A stretch of DNA of 64,000 nucleotides. Origin: Acanthochromis polyacanthus (lineage: Eukaryota; Chordata; Actinopteri; Pomacentridae). This document shows, one piece after another, positions 37,205 through 48,589 of this stretch. The first letter of the stretch is position 1. Every line of letters begins with the position of its first letter. The notes below the pieces were generated by a model that ran no database searches, was not told where the DNA came from, and saw only the letters and a list, made by a program, of their open reading frames with translations. Where the stretch lies: NCBI RefSeq assembly GCF_021347895.1, contig NC_067116.1:41983628-42047627 (forward strand), given 5' to 3'. The translations under genes were made by a program, and so were the position numbers.

Positions 37205-37730
37205 AATGGGTTCAAATGAAGCTTGCTGCTGATCACATGGGCAAAGAAAACGCCTTCTGGAGGAAAGTTCTGTGGTCAGATGAAAGAAAAGCTGAGCTAT
37301 TTGGTCACAATGACCAGAAATGTGTTTGGAAGAGAGGAGGTGAGGCCTTTAACCCCGAACTTGTCATTAAGCATGGTGGTGGCGGTATTAAGTGGCAGTA
37401 TGTTCTACCACTCAGCCAGAAGGTTGGATCTTGGACATAGTTGGACGTTCCAACATGACAATCACTCCAAAAACACATCAAAAGTGATAAAGAAATGGCT
37501 TAATTAGGCTAGAATTAAGGTTTTGGACTGGTCTCCTCAAAGTCCTGACTTAACCTGCAGATTGTGATGAAGAAGCACATCTGCGTCAGAAAGCCAGTAA
37601 ACTGGGTTAAACTGTACAAACTTTTTCAAGAGGAGTGGCCAAAGATACAAGCAGAAGCTTGTGGACGGCTGCTAAAAGTTCCTAGTTAAGGTGAAATGGC
37701 CAAGGGACATTTAACCAAATATTAGCTCAG
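37205..37730 (+). pseudogene. Degenerate Tc1-like transposase fragment
   Basis: The first frame reads KLAADHMGKENAFW, KVLWSDERKAELFG and AFNPELVIKHGGGGIKW, the usual Tc1 blocks around the first catalytic Asp (in WSDE). At about 37435 the frame shifts; the second frame reads QHDNHSKNTSKVIKKWL, which holds the second catalytic Asp (in HDN). A stop follows, then KVLDWSPQSPDLT in another frame; the NPIE segment with the third catalytic residue is lost. The N-terminal DNA-binding domains and inverted terminal repeats were not found. It is a dead relic on the strand opposite to tle2. Confidence 0.88.
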
Positions 37731-39950
37731 CTGTTTGTATGTTTTTGACACAGCAGATGATGTTATATTTCCAGAAGAGGCACTGCTGACAGAAAAGCAT
37801 TACGGAGATTATTTTTCATGCAGAATCTTTGACAGCCTGGAGTGGATGGATGTGTACCGGTTTGTTCTTATTATACATCTGTGTAGAGCGTTGTACTGTG
37901 ACGCTGCTCAGTCTGCAGAAGCTCAATAACATTGTGGGTCAGCAACAACACAGTGTGAGACCTTGTGAGTCCCGTGGTGAGGAAAGAGTGCTCAGTCCTT
38001 AGTGATGCATCACGCTCTGGAAAGTTAATACAAGTTGCTGCCATTAGATTGGATGTAGTTTGATAAACCAGATGTAGGCTTCAGATATCGGGTCCTTTTA
38101 CTATCTGCTTGTAACAGTTTTCATAATCCCCTTCACTGTGACACAAAAACAAACTATGCAGCCTAGATGCTGAAAATTCTAAGTTTTGCAAAAAAAATTG
38201 GGTCATCCAATAAGGAAGCAATGTTTGTTTTCACACTGGGAATTGCCCGTTTTAATGACAGTGCTCACCTCCCTGCATGCACCAAAACAATCCCCCTGTC
38301 ACTATTTAGAAGGGGCTTCATTTTGGGTTTAGCGCCGCCCAAGACCACTGTAATTAGTTTAAAGGAATGCAAACACGCTAGAGCATTCCCCCCCCCTATA
38401 ACGGCATGATAATGAGGTGCAGTCAGATGATTCTCCAGCGCTGACAAAGTGCTGCGGAGGTGGTTGTTATGTCAGACTGGAATCAGGATCAAGGGTCACT
38501 GTGGACTTATTGTGCCCAGAGATTCTGCATAAATTCCAGTGTGGCTCTGTTAAATAAATCTGACTGATATGAGGTGTGTTTTGCATTTTGCTGTACTCAT
38601 CTGTACTTGGTGTTGGTAATGTTGCTGTGGAGCGATTTATTGTTAAATGCCTGACTGGAATCGTAATATCCTTTGTGTTGTGGTTGGATTGGTCTAAGAG
38701 TTTAGAGAATTTCTAAAAGGATAATAAAGAAAATGAACTAACAAGTATGTGAAAGCATGCAAAAACAATTTTACTGTTTTGGATTTTGTGTGACTGTAAA
38801 AGATGCTGAAGAACAAGGCAGTCCTCTGTTCCAAGCAGCACTGGCCAGCTGTGTTCAGCTGTCATTAGAAGGTTATATATGTGCACCAGTTTATTGCTGT
38901 TGAGTAATGGAAAATGATGTGTGCTGTAGCAGCATACCAGAGCACAAAGCATCATAGTTTGATATGCCTTCTGCTGCAGCTACATACCTAACTGAGGGAA
39001 CTATACATTATAATTATGCTTCCTCGAGGATTAAAGGTCCTGCACACCCACAAAGGTGGTTTCAATCACTGGCTGATTAGACTTGTGCTCAGGTTGAAGC
39101 TGGGTGGAGCTTTGCTGGGAATAATGTGATGTTACTAAACTTAACGTGCCAATAACACTGATAACAGGGTGAGCTGTCCATAGTGAAAATGCTTGAACTG
39201 CAACCTTGATTGTCACGGCTTTAATCAAGAACATCTCTTATCAATGTCTACAAAACTGGTAAAATTAGGGTCTTGAATCTGTGTGTCGATCATCCAGTGC
39301 CTGAACTGATCTCAGTGGACTTTGCTATTCATGCGATGCACGGCAAGCATCCCAGCATAAAAACATCTTTTTTTGATGACAGACAGAGACAGTGAACAAT
39401 GAAGTGAGGGAACAATGATGTGCATTGCTATTCTTATTGAATAAAGATGCTCGCTAATTGGTGACATATCATGCTGCTGCCAGCATTAGTGTTCCTCTGT
39501 TTGGGTCCATTCAATTCCAGCCCATTTTGGATCAGGTCTAATTATACTCAAATCTACTTGAGTTCAGTCTGACTATACTGTGGTTGTTTATTGTCATGTT
39601 TTTCCTGGATATGACTTTACTTCACATTACAGTCAGGTACATCACAGACCAAAATTCTGGTGATGTTTAAGTTTTTATAATACTGATTTTATTTAGAAAT
39701 GTTTAGCTGTTGTTTACTGATGTCCCAATTCCACCTCAAAGATTGAGATAAGGTCCAATCAAGGCCTTTTTCAACTGATGGTATTGACATAAATAGTACA
39801 GTTTGCAGCAGGACACTAGGATTGCAAATTTGGAGTCATTTTCTTCATCAGCAGCATTGTAAATCAGTAAAGCACTGTGGACAATTGTCCTGCGCTGATA
39901 CTGCTGTTTTAGCCAACTGACAAATGGATTGGACCTCGAAAGGTGACAAT
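37731..39950. other. Intron 4: unassigned sequence, no gene seen
   Basis: Reading frames are short and resemble nothing known. A C homopolymer of about 9 lies near 38389. No repeat structure stood out on reading. Confidence 0.5.
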
Positions 39951-40501
39951 AGCTGCGTTTCCATTACCCTTAGATATGCGCAAAATGTAAATAGCGCAAT
40001 AAAAAAACTGGTAATGGAAACACCTGAATTTCGAAAAAGGACTATAAAATATCGCTAAAAAGTTTATACGCTCTCATGAGGTGGTTTTTCAGACGTTTCG
40101 ATATTGAAAAATGTCGCAAAAGCGCAATGGAAATACTTTTTCCGCAATTATACGACATCGGACGTGACGTACCTGGTCACATGACCAGTTCTCTCGGAGT
40201 AAACATGGGGCGGTACATGTGGACAGAAGAGGAGACCGAGACTTTTCTCGCCATTATTCTTGAGAAAAACATCACTGCCATACTAGACAGCAAACAGCAG
40301 AGGAATGCAGAGTGTTAGAAGGAGATGGAAGCGGAAATGATTTCCTGCAGTAAAATCTCGCGGGATGATATTTTATGAGAGTTACGATGCTTCTGCCCAG
40401 AACAGCCTTCCATGGAAACACGTTCAAAGTGCAAGTATACTTTGTTGAAATTTTAGAAATATCGCTTTTATTTTGCGAAAAACTGTAATGGAAACCCAAC
40501 T
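39951..40501. mobile_element. 551-bp TIR element with Myb/SANT-like frame, copy 2
   Basis: It aligns end to end with 21587-22137. The left end is AGCTGCGTTTCC and the right end GGAAACCCAACT, so both termini carry changes relative to copy 1. No flanking duplication is evident. Small indels between the copies cancel to give the same length. Both copies have the same orientation, opposite to tle2. Confidence 0.82.
40206..40318 (+). pseudogene. Myb/SANT-like domain fragment in TIR element, copy 2
   Basis: From ATG at 40206 the frame reads MGRYMWTEEETETFLAIILE, then KNITAILDSKQQRNAEC and a stop. This is the better-preserved copy of the domain: the WTEEET start, the acidic helix and the QQRNAE segment match the pattern of Myb/SANT-like proteins found in fish DNA transposons. 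Only about 37 codons remain after the start, roughly half a domain. It is very unlikely to be functional. Confidence 0.65.
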
Positions 40502-41394
40502 TCTGTTAAATATCCTTGTCAACCCTAGTTTGTTTTAAACATAAGAGCTCTGGCCAGATGCCATTAAGCGTTGCAGAAATCTTTGTCATGGTGCCTCTTG
40601 CTAGCTAAACCCCATACTGCTTTCTGATTGCCAACACAGAACTGCCGTGAGTCTGAGTGAATGCCTTCTAGGTGGAAGCTCCACTTTGTAGTCCAAACAG
40701 GTACTGCAGCTAATCAGCTTTCACTGTTTTTTGAAGCTTGTGAAGCCACGGTACACCCTATTCTTTTACTAGTGCACTAGGAGCTTTACAGTGTGGTTCA
40801 TGACCAGGCTGTGTGACATTAAAGAACAGTCTGGATGCAGAAATGCAATTTTTTTGATGAACTATTCAGTTGTTAAGGATATACATAGGAGTGATTTGAC
40901 TAACTTTAATGTAACTGGAATGTGTAATATCTATGAGAACTGAATACTAAATTACTTGGATCCAGAGAGGTTTCGAACCTTATGGAAATTAACTGATCGG
41001 TATTAGCTTGACCCTATGCGCAAGTCTTTGTTTACATTTGTGGATATGTAGAAACATGAAAAACTCTGCCAGTACGGCTATCAGATGCTTTGGTGAGATG
41101 TAGAAACACCGTCCTAATTTATCCCATCTTAATTTAACACTCTTTCACTGGCAGGGACTTTTTTGGGAACTTTTATAAGAAAAAATAGAAGCATAATGTT
41201 GCCATGGATACAGCAAATTGTTAACATTTTGGAAATTATAGTTAACAGAGGAAGATTTTATGCTCGTAACAAAGTCTCATATTAATGTGGATGAATCTTA
41301 GTTATTTACACTTATTAATGCCCCCAATTTCGATTCATGAATCATTTTAGTTTTGTAAATATTTGTGTTTTATTAATTTTTTGTCGACTCGTCT
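40502..41394. repeat. Unassigned sequence with one arm of a distant inverted repeat (41165-41246)
   Basis: The 82 bp at 41165-41246 ('gaagcataatgttgccatgg', 'cagcaaattgttaacatttt') recur inverted at 44843-44923. No gene is recognised in the rest. Confidence 0.7.
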
Positions 41395-41399
41395 AGAAT

Positions 41400-42080
41400 T
41401 GTGAGAGACGGAGCGATTTACAGCAAATACGGTGCGCGTGCGCTGACGGAGCGTAGCAGAGCGGAGCTACTTGTTTTTAGCAGTAGCAGAGCGGAGAGTT
41501 GGTTGAGAAGACGGCACACATGGAGCGCAAAAGGAAGCGAACGGAGCAAAGTCTGCAAGCAAAAAGGTTGTCAGATCGACAACGAAGCAAAAGAAAAGTT
41601 CATCTTGGACAGGCATTTCAGAGGTGGAGAGAATTCCGGGAGCAAAAAGGAATCAAAACAGATGCCGAGCTGGCTGTGCTTCTCCTAGACAGGTACGTAA
41701 CTTTAGCTCTTTGTAAGTTTGATACAATTCTTTTGTCGTTTGTGTGTGTTGCTTGCGATGTGTGGTTAGTAGACTATGGGATTAGTTTGACTGTGACTGG
41801 TTTAGTTGACTAACTTTGTGGCAAAAACACTGTGTGGGTATTTGCTAATGTAACATTAGCTCGGAGCTACCGAACTTTAGCTCGGAGCTAACGTTCGGTG
41901 AACTCCGTAGCTTGGAGCAGCTTTGACAACTTGGTTTTACAACATTAGACCGCGGAGTCATTTACACACGCCGCCGGCTTTCCTGAGGCTCGCTCGCTCG
42001 TTTACGACGGTTTGCGACAGTGCGCGCCGAGGCTCACGGGAAATGTAGGCAACGCTACATTTCCTCTAAAATCTTCCTCG
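41400..42080 (+). other. CpG-rich segment around an exon-like frame
   Basis: This segment is clearly richer in CG dinucleotides than its surroundings (for example 'tacggtgcgcgtgcgctgacggagcg' near 41430 and 'gcgacagtgcgcgccgaggctcacg' near 42014). 'agctcggagct' is repeated three times near 41860-41890. A perfect 10-bp palindrome, GGAAATGTAG...CTACATTTCC, lies near 42039-42064. It could be a promoter/CpG island or the 5' end of a young transposon. Confidence 0.5.
41520..41691 (+). CDS. Exon-like frame of an unrecognised teleost protein (MERKRKRTEQSLQAKRLSDR...)
   Basis: From ATG at 41520 the frame reads MERKRKRTEQSLQAKRLSDR, a strongly basic start, then HLGQAFQRWREFREQKG, TDAELAVLLLD and two bases of the next codon. 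It stops at a good donor, CTAGACAG followed by GTACGTAAC, in phase 2. The amphipathic QRWREFREQKG...ELAVLLLD part looks like a real folded segment and resembles, from memory, first exons of multicopy uncharacterised fish proteins, many linked to transposons. The strand is opposite to tle2. I found no second exon between 41700 and 50009. It may be a stranded first exon, a transposon relic or an unknown nested gene. No function is assigned. Confidence 0.45.
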
Positions 42081-42870
42081 GTGCCCCTTTAAACCCCCAC
42101 AATGTTTTCTGTTTGCCAAAACAGAACTGCCCATCTCCTCTGGATTCCACTATGTTTAAGAGTAAGAGGCTCTACCTGGTGGCACAGCCAGGTAATATCG
42201 CTCATCTACAATACTCAAACTGTTTATTACCTTCTGAAAATGGTATCTAGTATTGGCAGTTGTTAAATGTCAGATGACTCAGACCGGATCAGGAGAGGAA
42301 ACAATGGAAGAAATAAACCTTGCCTCTGCTCTGACTGGATCCAGGGCAAAAAAACACAATCGGGGAAATCCTTACTACCATCCACATTTTCCTTTAGGCT
42401 ACACGCTTTAGGGCTGCCGCTGCCTCTTACTGGACACAAGCCTGACAAAACTTCTATTCCTTCTCACCTCCTGCCAGCATCCAATCATCCTGCCGCTGGA
42501 ATTACTGTCAATGCAGAGCCAGCTTCAATCCTTTCACCACACACCTTTACGACGAGACATGCAGCACGTCGTCATATCCGCAAGCCACCCTGCAGCAGCT
42601 AATGTGAGTCTGCAGCACATGGCCGAATCACGCAGTCACTGAATATACATGCTGCGCATCTGCACATAGCTGGGGATACAGGCAATAACTACCCAGGCCC
42701 CAGAAGTGCAATATCAATGAATATAGAACAACCACAGAGAGCGGTGTAAAGTCCTTATAGCCTCCCTCGCCCCTCCTGGGGATACAGCTAGTATATATAT
42801 GATATGATATGATAATGAAAGTGAACCGAGTGAGATAATGTGATGGGGTGTGCATGCATGTCAGTGTATC
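42081..42870. other. Intron 4: unassigned sequence
   Basis: No repeat or gene recognised. Open frames of up to 111 codons (42267-42602) have no family resemblance. Confidence 0.45.
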
Positions 42871-42879
42871 CATACAGCT

Positions 42880-44200
42880 TAAAGAAGGAAGAAGAGGGGG
42901 GGAGATGTTATCTTTCTTCATATTGTTCAGACACAATCACCAGAAGAAGAGGCAGAGAAAGGAGAAGACGAAGAGAGGAAGGGTGGAATATAAAGAGTGA
43001 AAGAGCGAAGGAGAGTGAGACGGGGGAGATGGAAATAAAAAAAAAAAGAGAGAGAACAGCGACGTGGCTCAGAGGACGGGTAGGAAGGCAAGAGATGACT
43101 GTTACAGCTCAATTAATGGCGGGACATGAGATGGCCCTGCCACTGATAATGACAGAGCGTGAGCCGCAGAAAGACACAGAGAGGGGAGAGAGGCAATAGC
43201 AGTGATCTCGACAGGATGTTAGGAGGAAGCTGGAGGGGGAGAAAGAGGAGGTGGAGAGGAAATAAGAGCAGATACTGTTAAATCTATTCATGATTCATTA
43301 TTTCTCGCTGCAGCTCAAAGCTCCCCTCCCTCCCTTGATGTTTCTCTCTCCCCTCTCTTTTTTTTCCCCAGCTCTCCCCTCTTCGTTCCCTCCGTTGCTT
43401 CTCTTTTCTTGGCTCTCATTTTCATCTCCATCTCTTTTTTCCCCCTCATCTCTTCTATGAGGTCTTTATCTGTCTCTTCTAAGGCTCCATCCTTCCTGTT
43501 TACCCTCTCCTCTTTCATCCGTTCAATTAATCTCTCTCCTATTTTTCTTCTCATCCCCGCTCTTTCGCACTTCTTCCAACATTAGCTCCCCCTGCCATCT
43601 CCCACATTTTTGTCAGTTTCGTTCTCCCTGTTCTTTCTTTTTCTTGCACTCATATCTTCACAGTCCTCGTTTTTTAAAAAAAAAATGATCTTACTTTTTT
43701 CAAACTATCTCCTGCCTTTGTAACACCCTCTTCTCTGCAACCTCTCCTTCTGTGCATTGTCCTTCTCCACTTTCTTTTTCTCGTGCCGTCTCACCTATTT
43801 TTCCTCTCTCTCTTTTTTGGATAACATTTTTTATAGTAGTTCCTGCATTTTTTTTTCTCCTCTAACACTCTCCCCACCTTCGTCTTTTTATTCTATTTCT
43901 GTCAATTGAGGCTTCTCTGTTTCCTTTGGTGCCTGTGATACTGTAGGTTCTCTTTTACTATCTGCCTCACATTTCTCTCTCGCCGATTCACCTATAGATT
44001 TTCTTCGCCTTTTTTTTTAACCACCCTTCTTGGTTTTATTTCTCCACATTTTTTTCTAACCATTGCACCTTATCTCTCTTACATCCCCCCCCCCGCTGGC
44101 TCTTTTTGCAGCCTCATTCACTGATTCCTGACACAGTCGTCTTGTAAAGTCTTTCATTCCCTTCTCTCTTTTTCTAACTCTGATCTGCCTCACCGTCAAA
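42880..44200. repeat. Polypurine block (42880-43265) followed by polypyrimidine block (43315-44200)
   Basis: Plus strand is GA-rich to about 43265, then CT-rich for nearly 900 bp. The two halves are partly complementary in composition and could in principle pair. All long frames here are Arg/Glu- or Ser/Leu/Phe-rich shadows of the composition. Confidence 0.8.
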
Positions 44201-44842
44201 ACCTATGTACCATTTGCTCTTTTCATACTGACCGACAATCCAAAATCAGAAAATTTGCCATTTTGTTATTCATTTATGAAGTTAACGTACAATAAACAGC
44301 TATTAACCGCTTGTTTTTTGCGCTTTTATTATATTAAGGTCAAAAAATAGCACATGATAAACCAGACCACCGACTGAATTTGATATTGATGTTTGAATTT
44401 TCTGTTTTGCATGACCACAAGTTACTGATTTGGAGTTCACTGAATGAACTATTTTGCTGTGCACTATTGGATGCGCTCATAACTGGCAGCGGATTAGTTT
44501 GTTACTGAAGAAAATTCGGAAAACTGGAGGATTTCTCATGCGAGTTCGGATACATTATGATTCCTGTTCGAATACTTTATTGATGAGAAAACTGTGAGAA
44601 ATCACACAATCGGGATCAGGAATGAAAGTCGGCATCAGGATCTTGTAATTACAAGTTTTCAGTTACAGCCGAAATCCTAAAACTTCGGCTAGCAAATGAG
44701 GCACAAATGGCAACTAAGCACAGTGTAACTCAAAGCGTGCACGCACTGGGAAGGCTAAAGAACTTGCAGAAGAAAAAAAATCAATCAGTTGTCAGTATAT
44801 CAAATGGTACATAGCACAAAGAAACTGCTAATAAACCATTCG

Positions 44843-44923
44843 GTTAACTATAATTTCCAAAATGTTAACAATTTGCTGTATCCATGGCAACATTATGCTT
44901 CTTTTTTTCTTGTAAAAGTTCCC
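44843..44923. repeat. Second arm of inverted repeat with 41165-41246
   Basis: 'gttaactataatttccaaaatg' and 'tccatggcaacattatgcttc' are the reverse complement of 41165-41246 with few differences. The arms are 3.6 kb apart and enclose the CpG-rich exon-like segment and the purine/pyrimidine blocks. Confidence 0.8.
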
Positions 44924-46089
44924 AAAAATGAATCCTTTTAACACGACACTTTCCAAAACACTTTGTTGGAAGAAAAAAACACTCTTAAATGGACGTTCAA
45001 GGTCATATTTGTTACATTATATTAGATAGCGCTGCCGACCTAGCATTAGCATTAGAATATACAGCAGCGTCAGAGTCACGCTGATTAGACGTTAAAATGA
45101 AATGTCTGGTTTTTAATTTCTTTGTTTGTTTGTTTTGACTTGTGGATAAAATTGAAAGCGTGAAAACAAAGCTGTTATTTTTTAAATAGGTTTTCCAGTT
45201 TGTTAAAGTTGTAAATGAACAACAAAATTATGAATAATTTTTCATTTTTCGATTTTGGATTCTCCACTGAATGTGAAAAGAACAAACGGGGCTTTCTTCT
45301 GCTCTCTCCTCCCACTCCCACTATTTTTCCACTCTCACTCCTCCGTTGGTCTTCCTCTGCCGTCCTCCCCACCTATCCTTCCTCATCCTCCCTCCATCCC
45401 TCAGAGGTGCAGCCAACACCACAGTCCATTTCGTCTTTTTGGCGTCAAGAGCTGACAGTCCAGTTCTGCTGGCTTCGCTGCCAGCCATCTCTCTCTCTCT
45501 CTGTCGCTCTTTATCTCTGTTCCCTTCCTGCTGAGTAATAGTTTCCCTTCTCGTGATTAAAGTACAACTTTCACTGCCTTTTTGCTCGGTGGTTTAGCAA
45601 AACTGCATTTAAAATGGATAGAACTGAACGACGAGGAAAGCAAAACACTTGCATTTAGATTATTTAAATGCTACATTTCCCTGTTGAGGACAAAAGAAAT
45701 GTCACCTTATTGTTACGCAACATTACAAACAGCAGTTAGATGGCACGACTATATCATACTAATGTGAAATAGAGTGATAAAAGTCTAATAATCCAGAGTA
45801 CATGTGCAGCATACTTCACCTTCTTTCAGTGTGAATTAACTGGCAGCTTGTAGAACTAAGCTTTTCCAGCTCTATTCTCTCTTTCATTTTATCTGTCTGT
45901 TCTTTCCTCTACTTTCTGATTACTGTTCTGTCAATAGTTGTGTCTGCTGAGGGGTTTAGGAATCAATCTCTCCCATCCATCAGTGAGTTTTATTGCACAC
46001 ATGTTCCTTTTTTTTTTTTCTGTCGAAGTAACAATTCCAACATAAAGTTCCTTTAGGGGCTTAATGTCTTTCACGGATTCATGAGTCCA
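44924..46089. other. Intron 4: CT-rich patch at 45290-45540, otherwise unassigned
   Basis: CT-rich sequence gives Ser/Pro/Leu-rich frames at 45215-45538. No recognisable product. Confidence 0.5.
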
Positions 46090-47080
46090 AATTTAGATTT
46101 TGGAATAAAGCATTCTTTGATTTAAACTGCCAAAAACTGCAAAAAAATTATGATAACGCAAAAAAATGCAGGTGTCATGTCACACAAAGTAAAAAAAAAA
46201 ATAAAAAAAAAAAATTTTTAAAAACTGGCATCAAGGGTGCGAAAAAAAGAGTGGAATACTGTAACTTTCAAAAACTTGTAAAAAAAACAAACAAGAAAAA
46301 TGACAATGATCTGTAAACTAAATATATTTTAGCTAATATAGTGTAATTCTATAGTCACACACTGGAAAAAGAAATAATTACCATTTATGAAAATACATGA
46401 AATAAAATACAGATTTTTGATGTGAATATTAACCACAACTTTGGCTGTAATTTAATTTAAAATCAAACAAAAAAAAATCAAAAGACGACCAATCTGTAAA
46501 ATAACTATCAAAAAAATGATTCATCATTTTTCAATTCGCAATATTTTTTTTTTTTAAATACAGGCAAATATTTGCAAAAATAATTCTAAATTTTTTGTTG
46601 GTTTAAATGCAGCAGTGTATTTTTACGTTGTAAAAGAATAATTTACTGTTAATAAAATGCAGATTTTGATGTGGACATTACTTACAGTTTGGATCTGTTC
46701 ATTTTTTGTTTGTTTGCTTTTATAATTAACATCAAAATTAATTATTTTGTATGTTTTAACAAGACAAAGAAAATCTGTAATATAATTGTGATTTTTTCTG
46801 CATATTTTTTAATCTTTATCGGAAATATTTTTTCTTTAAAATGACAACAAACATTTGTAAAATAATAAAATCTTTTTAACGATACAATGAAAAGTATTGT
46901 ATTTTAATGTCAAATGTTGCAAATAATAAAAATAAAATAAAATAACACTTTACTATTTGTCAAAATATAAATTTTTCATGTGGACATCATTTACAGTTTT
47001 TCTTTTTTTAACAATTACTTGTAAAATATTATCTGTAATTTAACAAAAGAGGGAACATTTGTAAAATCACAGCAATTACT
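46090..47080. repeat. Very AT-rich repeat, locus 4
   Basis: There are many A/T homopolymers and recurring motifs such as 'tgcagatttttgatgtggacat', 'acagtttttctttttttaac' and 'ctgtaaaataa' at about 46400, 46660 and 46970. These suggest units of roughly 270 bp, much diverged. They are related in motif to 24140-24560 and 31460-32125. Confidence 0.5.
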
Positions 47081-48589
47081 CAAGCTTCACACTTCATCTG
47101 GAATTTAACATTAAAATAAAAAGAGATCAAATAAAAATCTACCTTGATTTCCCTTACAGTCATCTTTACTCAACCGTAATTTAAAAAATTGTAACTTCAG
47201 CGAGTCTGAAAGCAGTATGATAACTGCAGCTCTCAGTATTTGGACAGAAGTCACTGTTTGATGTTTCTGTGCTGTAATTACTTTGATGGATAAATGACAC
47301 CATGATTATGATGTTAAAGTGCAGAGTTCAGAGGCTTTTATTTTGGAGAATGCTTCAAACAACGAGCTGCTTTCTGAAAGTGAATGCTGGAGCTCATTGT
47401 TCAATGAAAAAATAATCGCCCTGGTGTCTTGACAGAGTCCACAACAGGAGAGCAGGTGAGCATGACAGATAGACGTACAGAGAGGGGGGGGAGCAGGGAG
47501 TCACCTTAGAGGAAATGCCATCCAGCTGGATAATGATTCCACCTATCTGCATGGAGGCCTGTCAGCACCGTAGAACTGCCTTCTGCCTTTCTGTCTGTCT
47601 GCAGCAGCATTTTATCCTCCTGTCCGCCCGTCTGTCTCCATGCAATTTTACCGTCTTCCTGTCCTGTACTGTGACCCAGGCAGCAAATTAGCAGCAAGTG
47701 TGGGGATTGACAAGCAGCGGCTGCTCCTCAGAGCCAGACACACATCTCCATTCAAGACCACCGGATCCCAGCTAGAACGAGTGGAAGCTTTACACGATTT
47801 ACGCTGACCTTCCTTTAACGCTCTGCGGCTGGGATTCTGTCTTTACATTGTAGTAGGAGGACATGCTGGCGGATGATTTCATTCATCAATCCTCACTACC
47901 ACATGCTGAAGATAAGAGCCAGTGCATGTCCATGTCCACTGTCTGTTAACCTCGGTCCGTCACCACCAGGACCGGAAAACGTGTATTTACCACTGCTCGG
48001 GTTACTGCTTATACAGTCATTCTTACATCAGTCACTGTTTCCTCTCTCAGCTGCTTGTTTTGCTTCAGAATAACCAAAGAAAACATATCAGTCCACACAC
48101 AGGGATGTAATAATAATGCAAAATACAGTTTCTGTAGCTTCTTCTTTCATGCTACAGTACTTGCATATGAGGCTTCACAGATTTGCCCTACATTCAGCTG
48201 TACTTAAAACCTTTGCAGACATGTGATTTGTAACATTGCTGGCTTCCACACATGCTCCTCACAGCTTCATTCAAACTTCACCACCACCAGGCTGCACAGA
48301 GTCAACGTGCAAACAGGATAATTGTCATTCCTGCAAGATCAAACAGCAACATCGACTCAAGCATAATGAATAATAATGCAAAATCGTAACTAACTGCAGT
48401 CTATCAAAGTGTGTCAGAATAAGTAACAGTCCAGTTTATTTATGATTATTTAACACCAAATTCAGTCCATGCATGATAATCACCTGCAGAAGAACACTGT
48501 GACGTGCTGTTAGATCCTGATTGTTCCTGTCTTCATGTCATGGATAATTAATTTATATTATTGCTCTATGCATAGATGCACACAACTAT
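47081..48589. other. Intron 4: unassigned, no gene seen
   Basis: Mixed non-repetitive sequence without a recognisable coding frame. Confidence 0.45.

Noticed and set aside
37735..37929. 64-codon frame after the Tc1 fragment
   Set aside because: Not similar to Tc1 C-termini, no splice or family signals.
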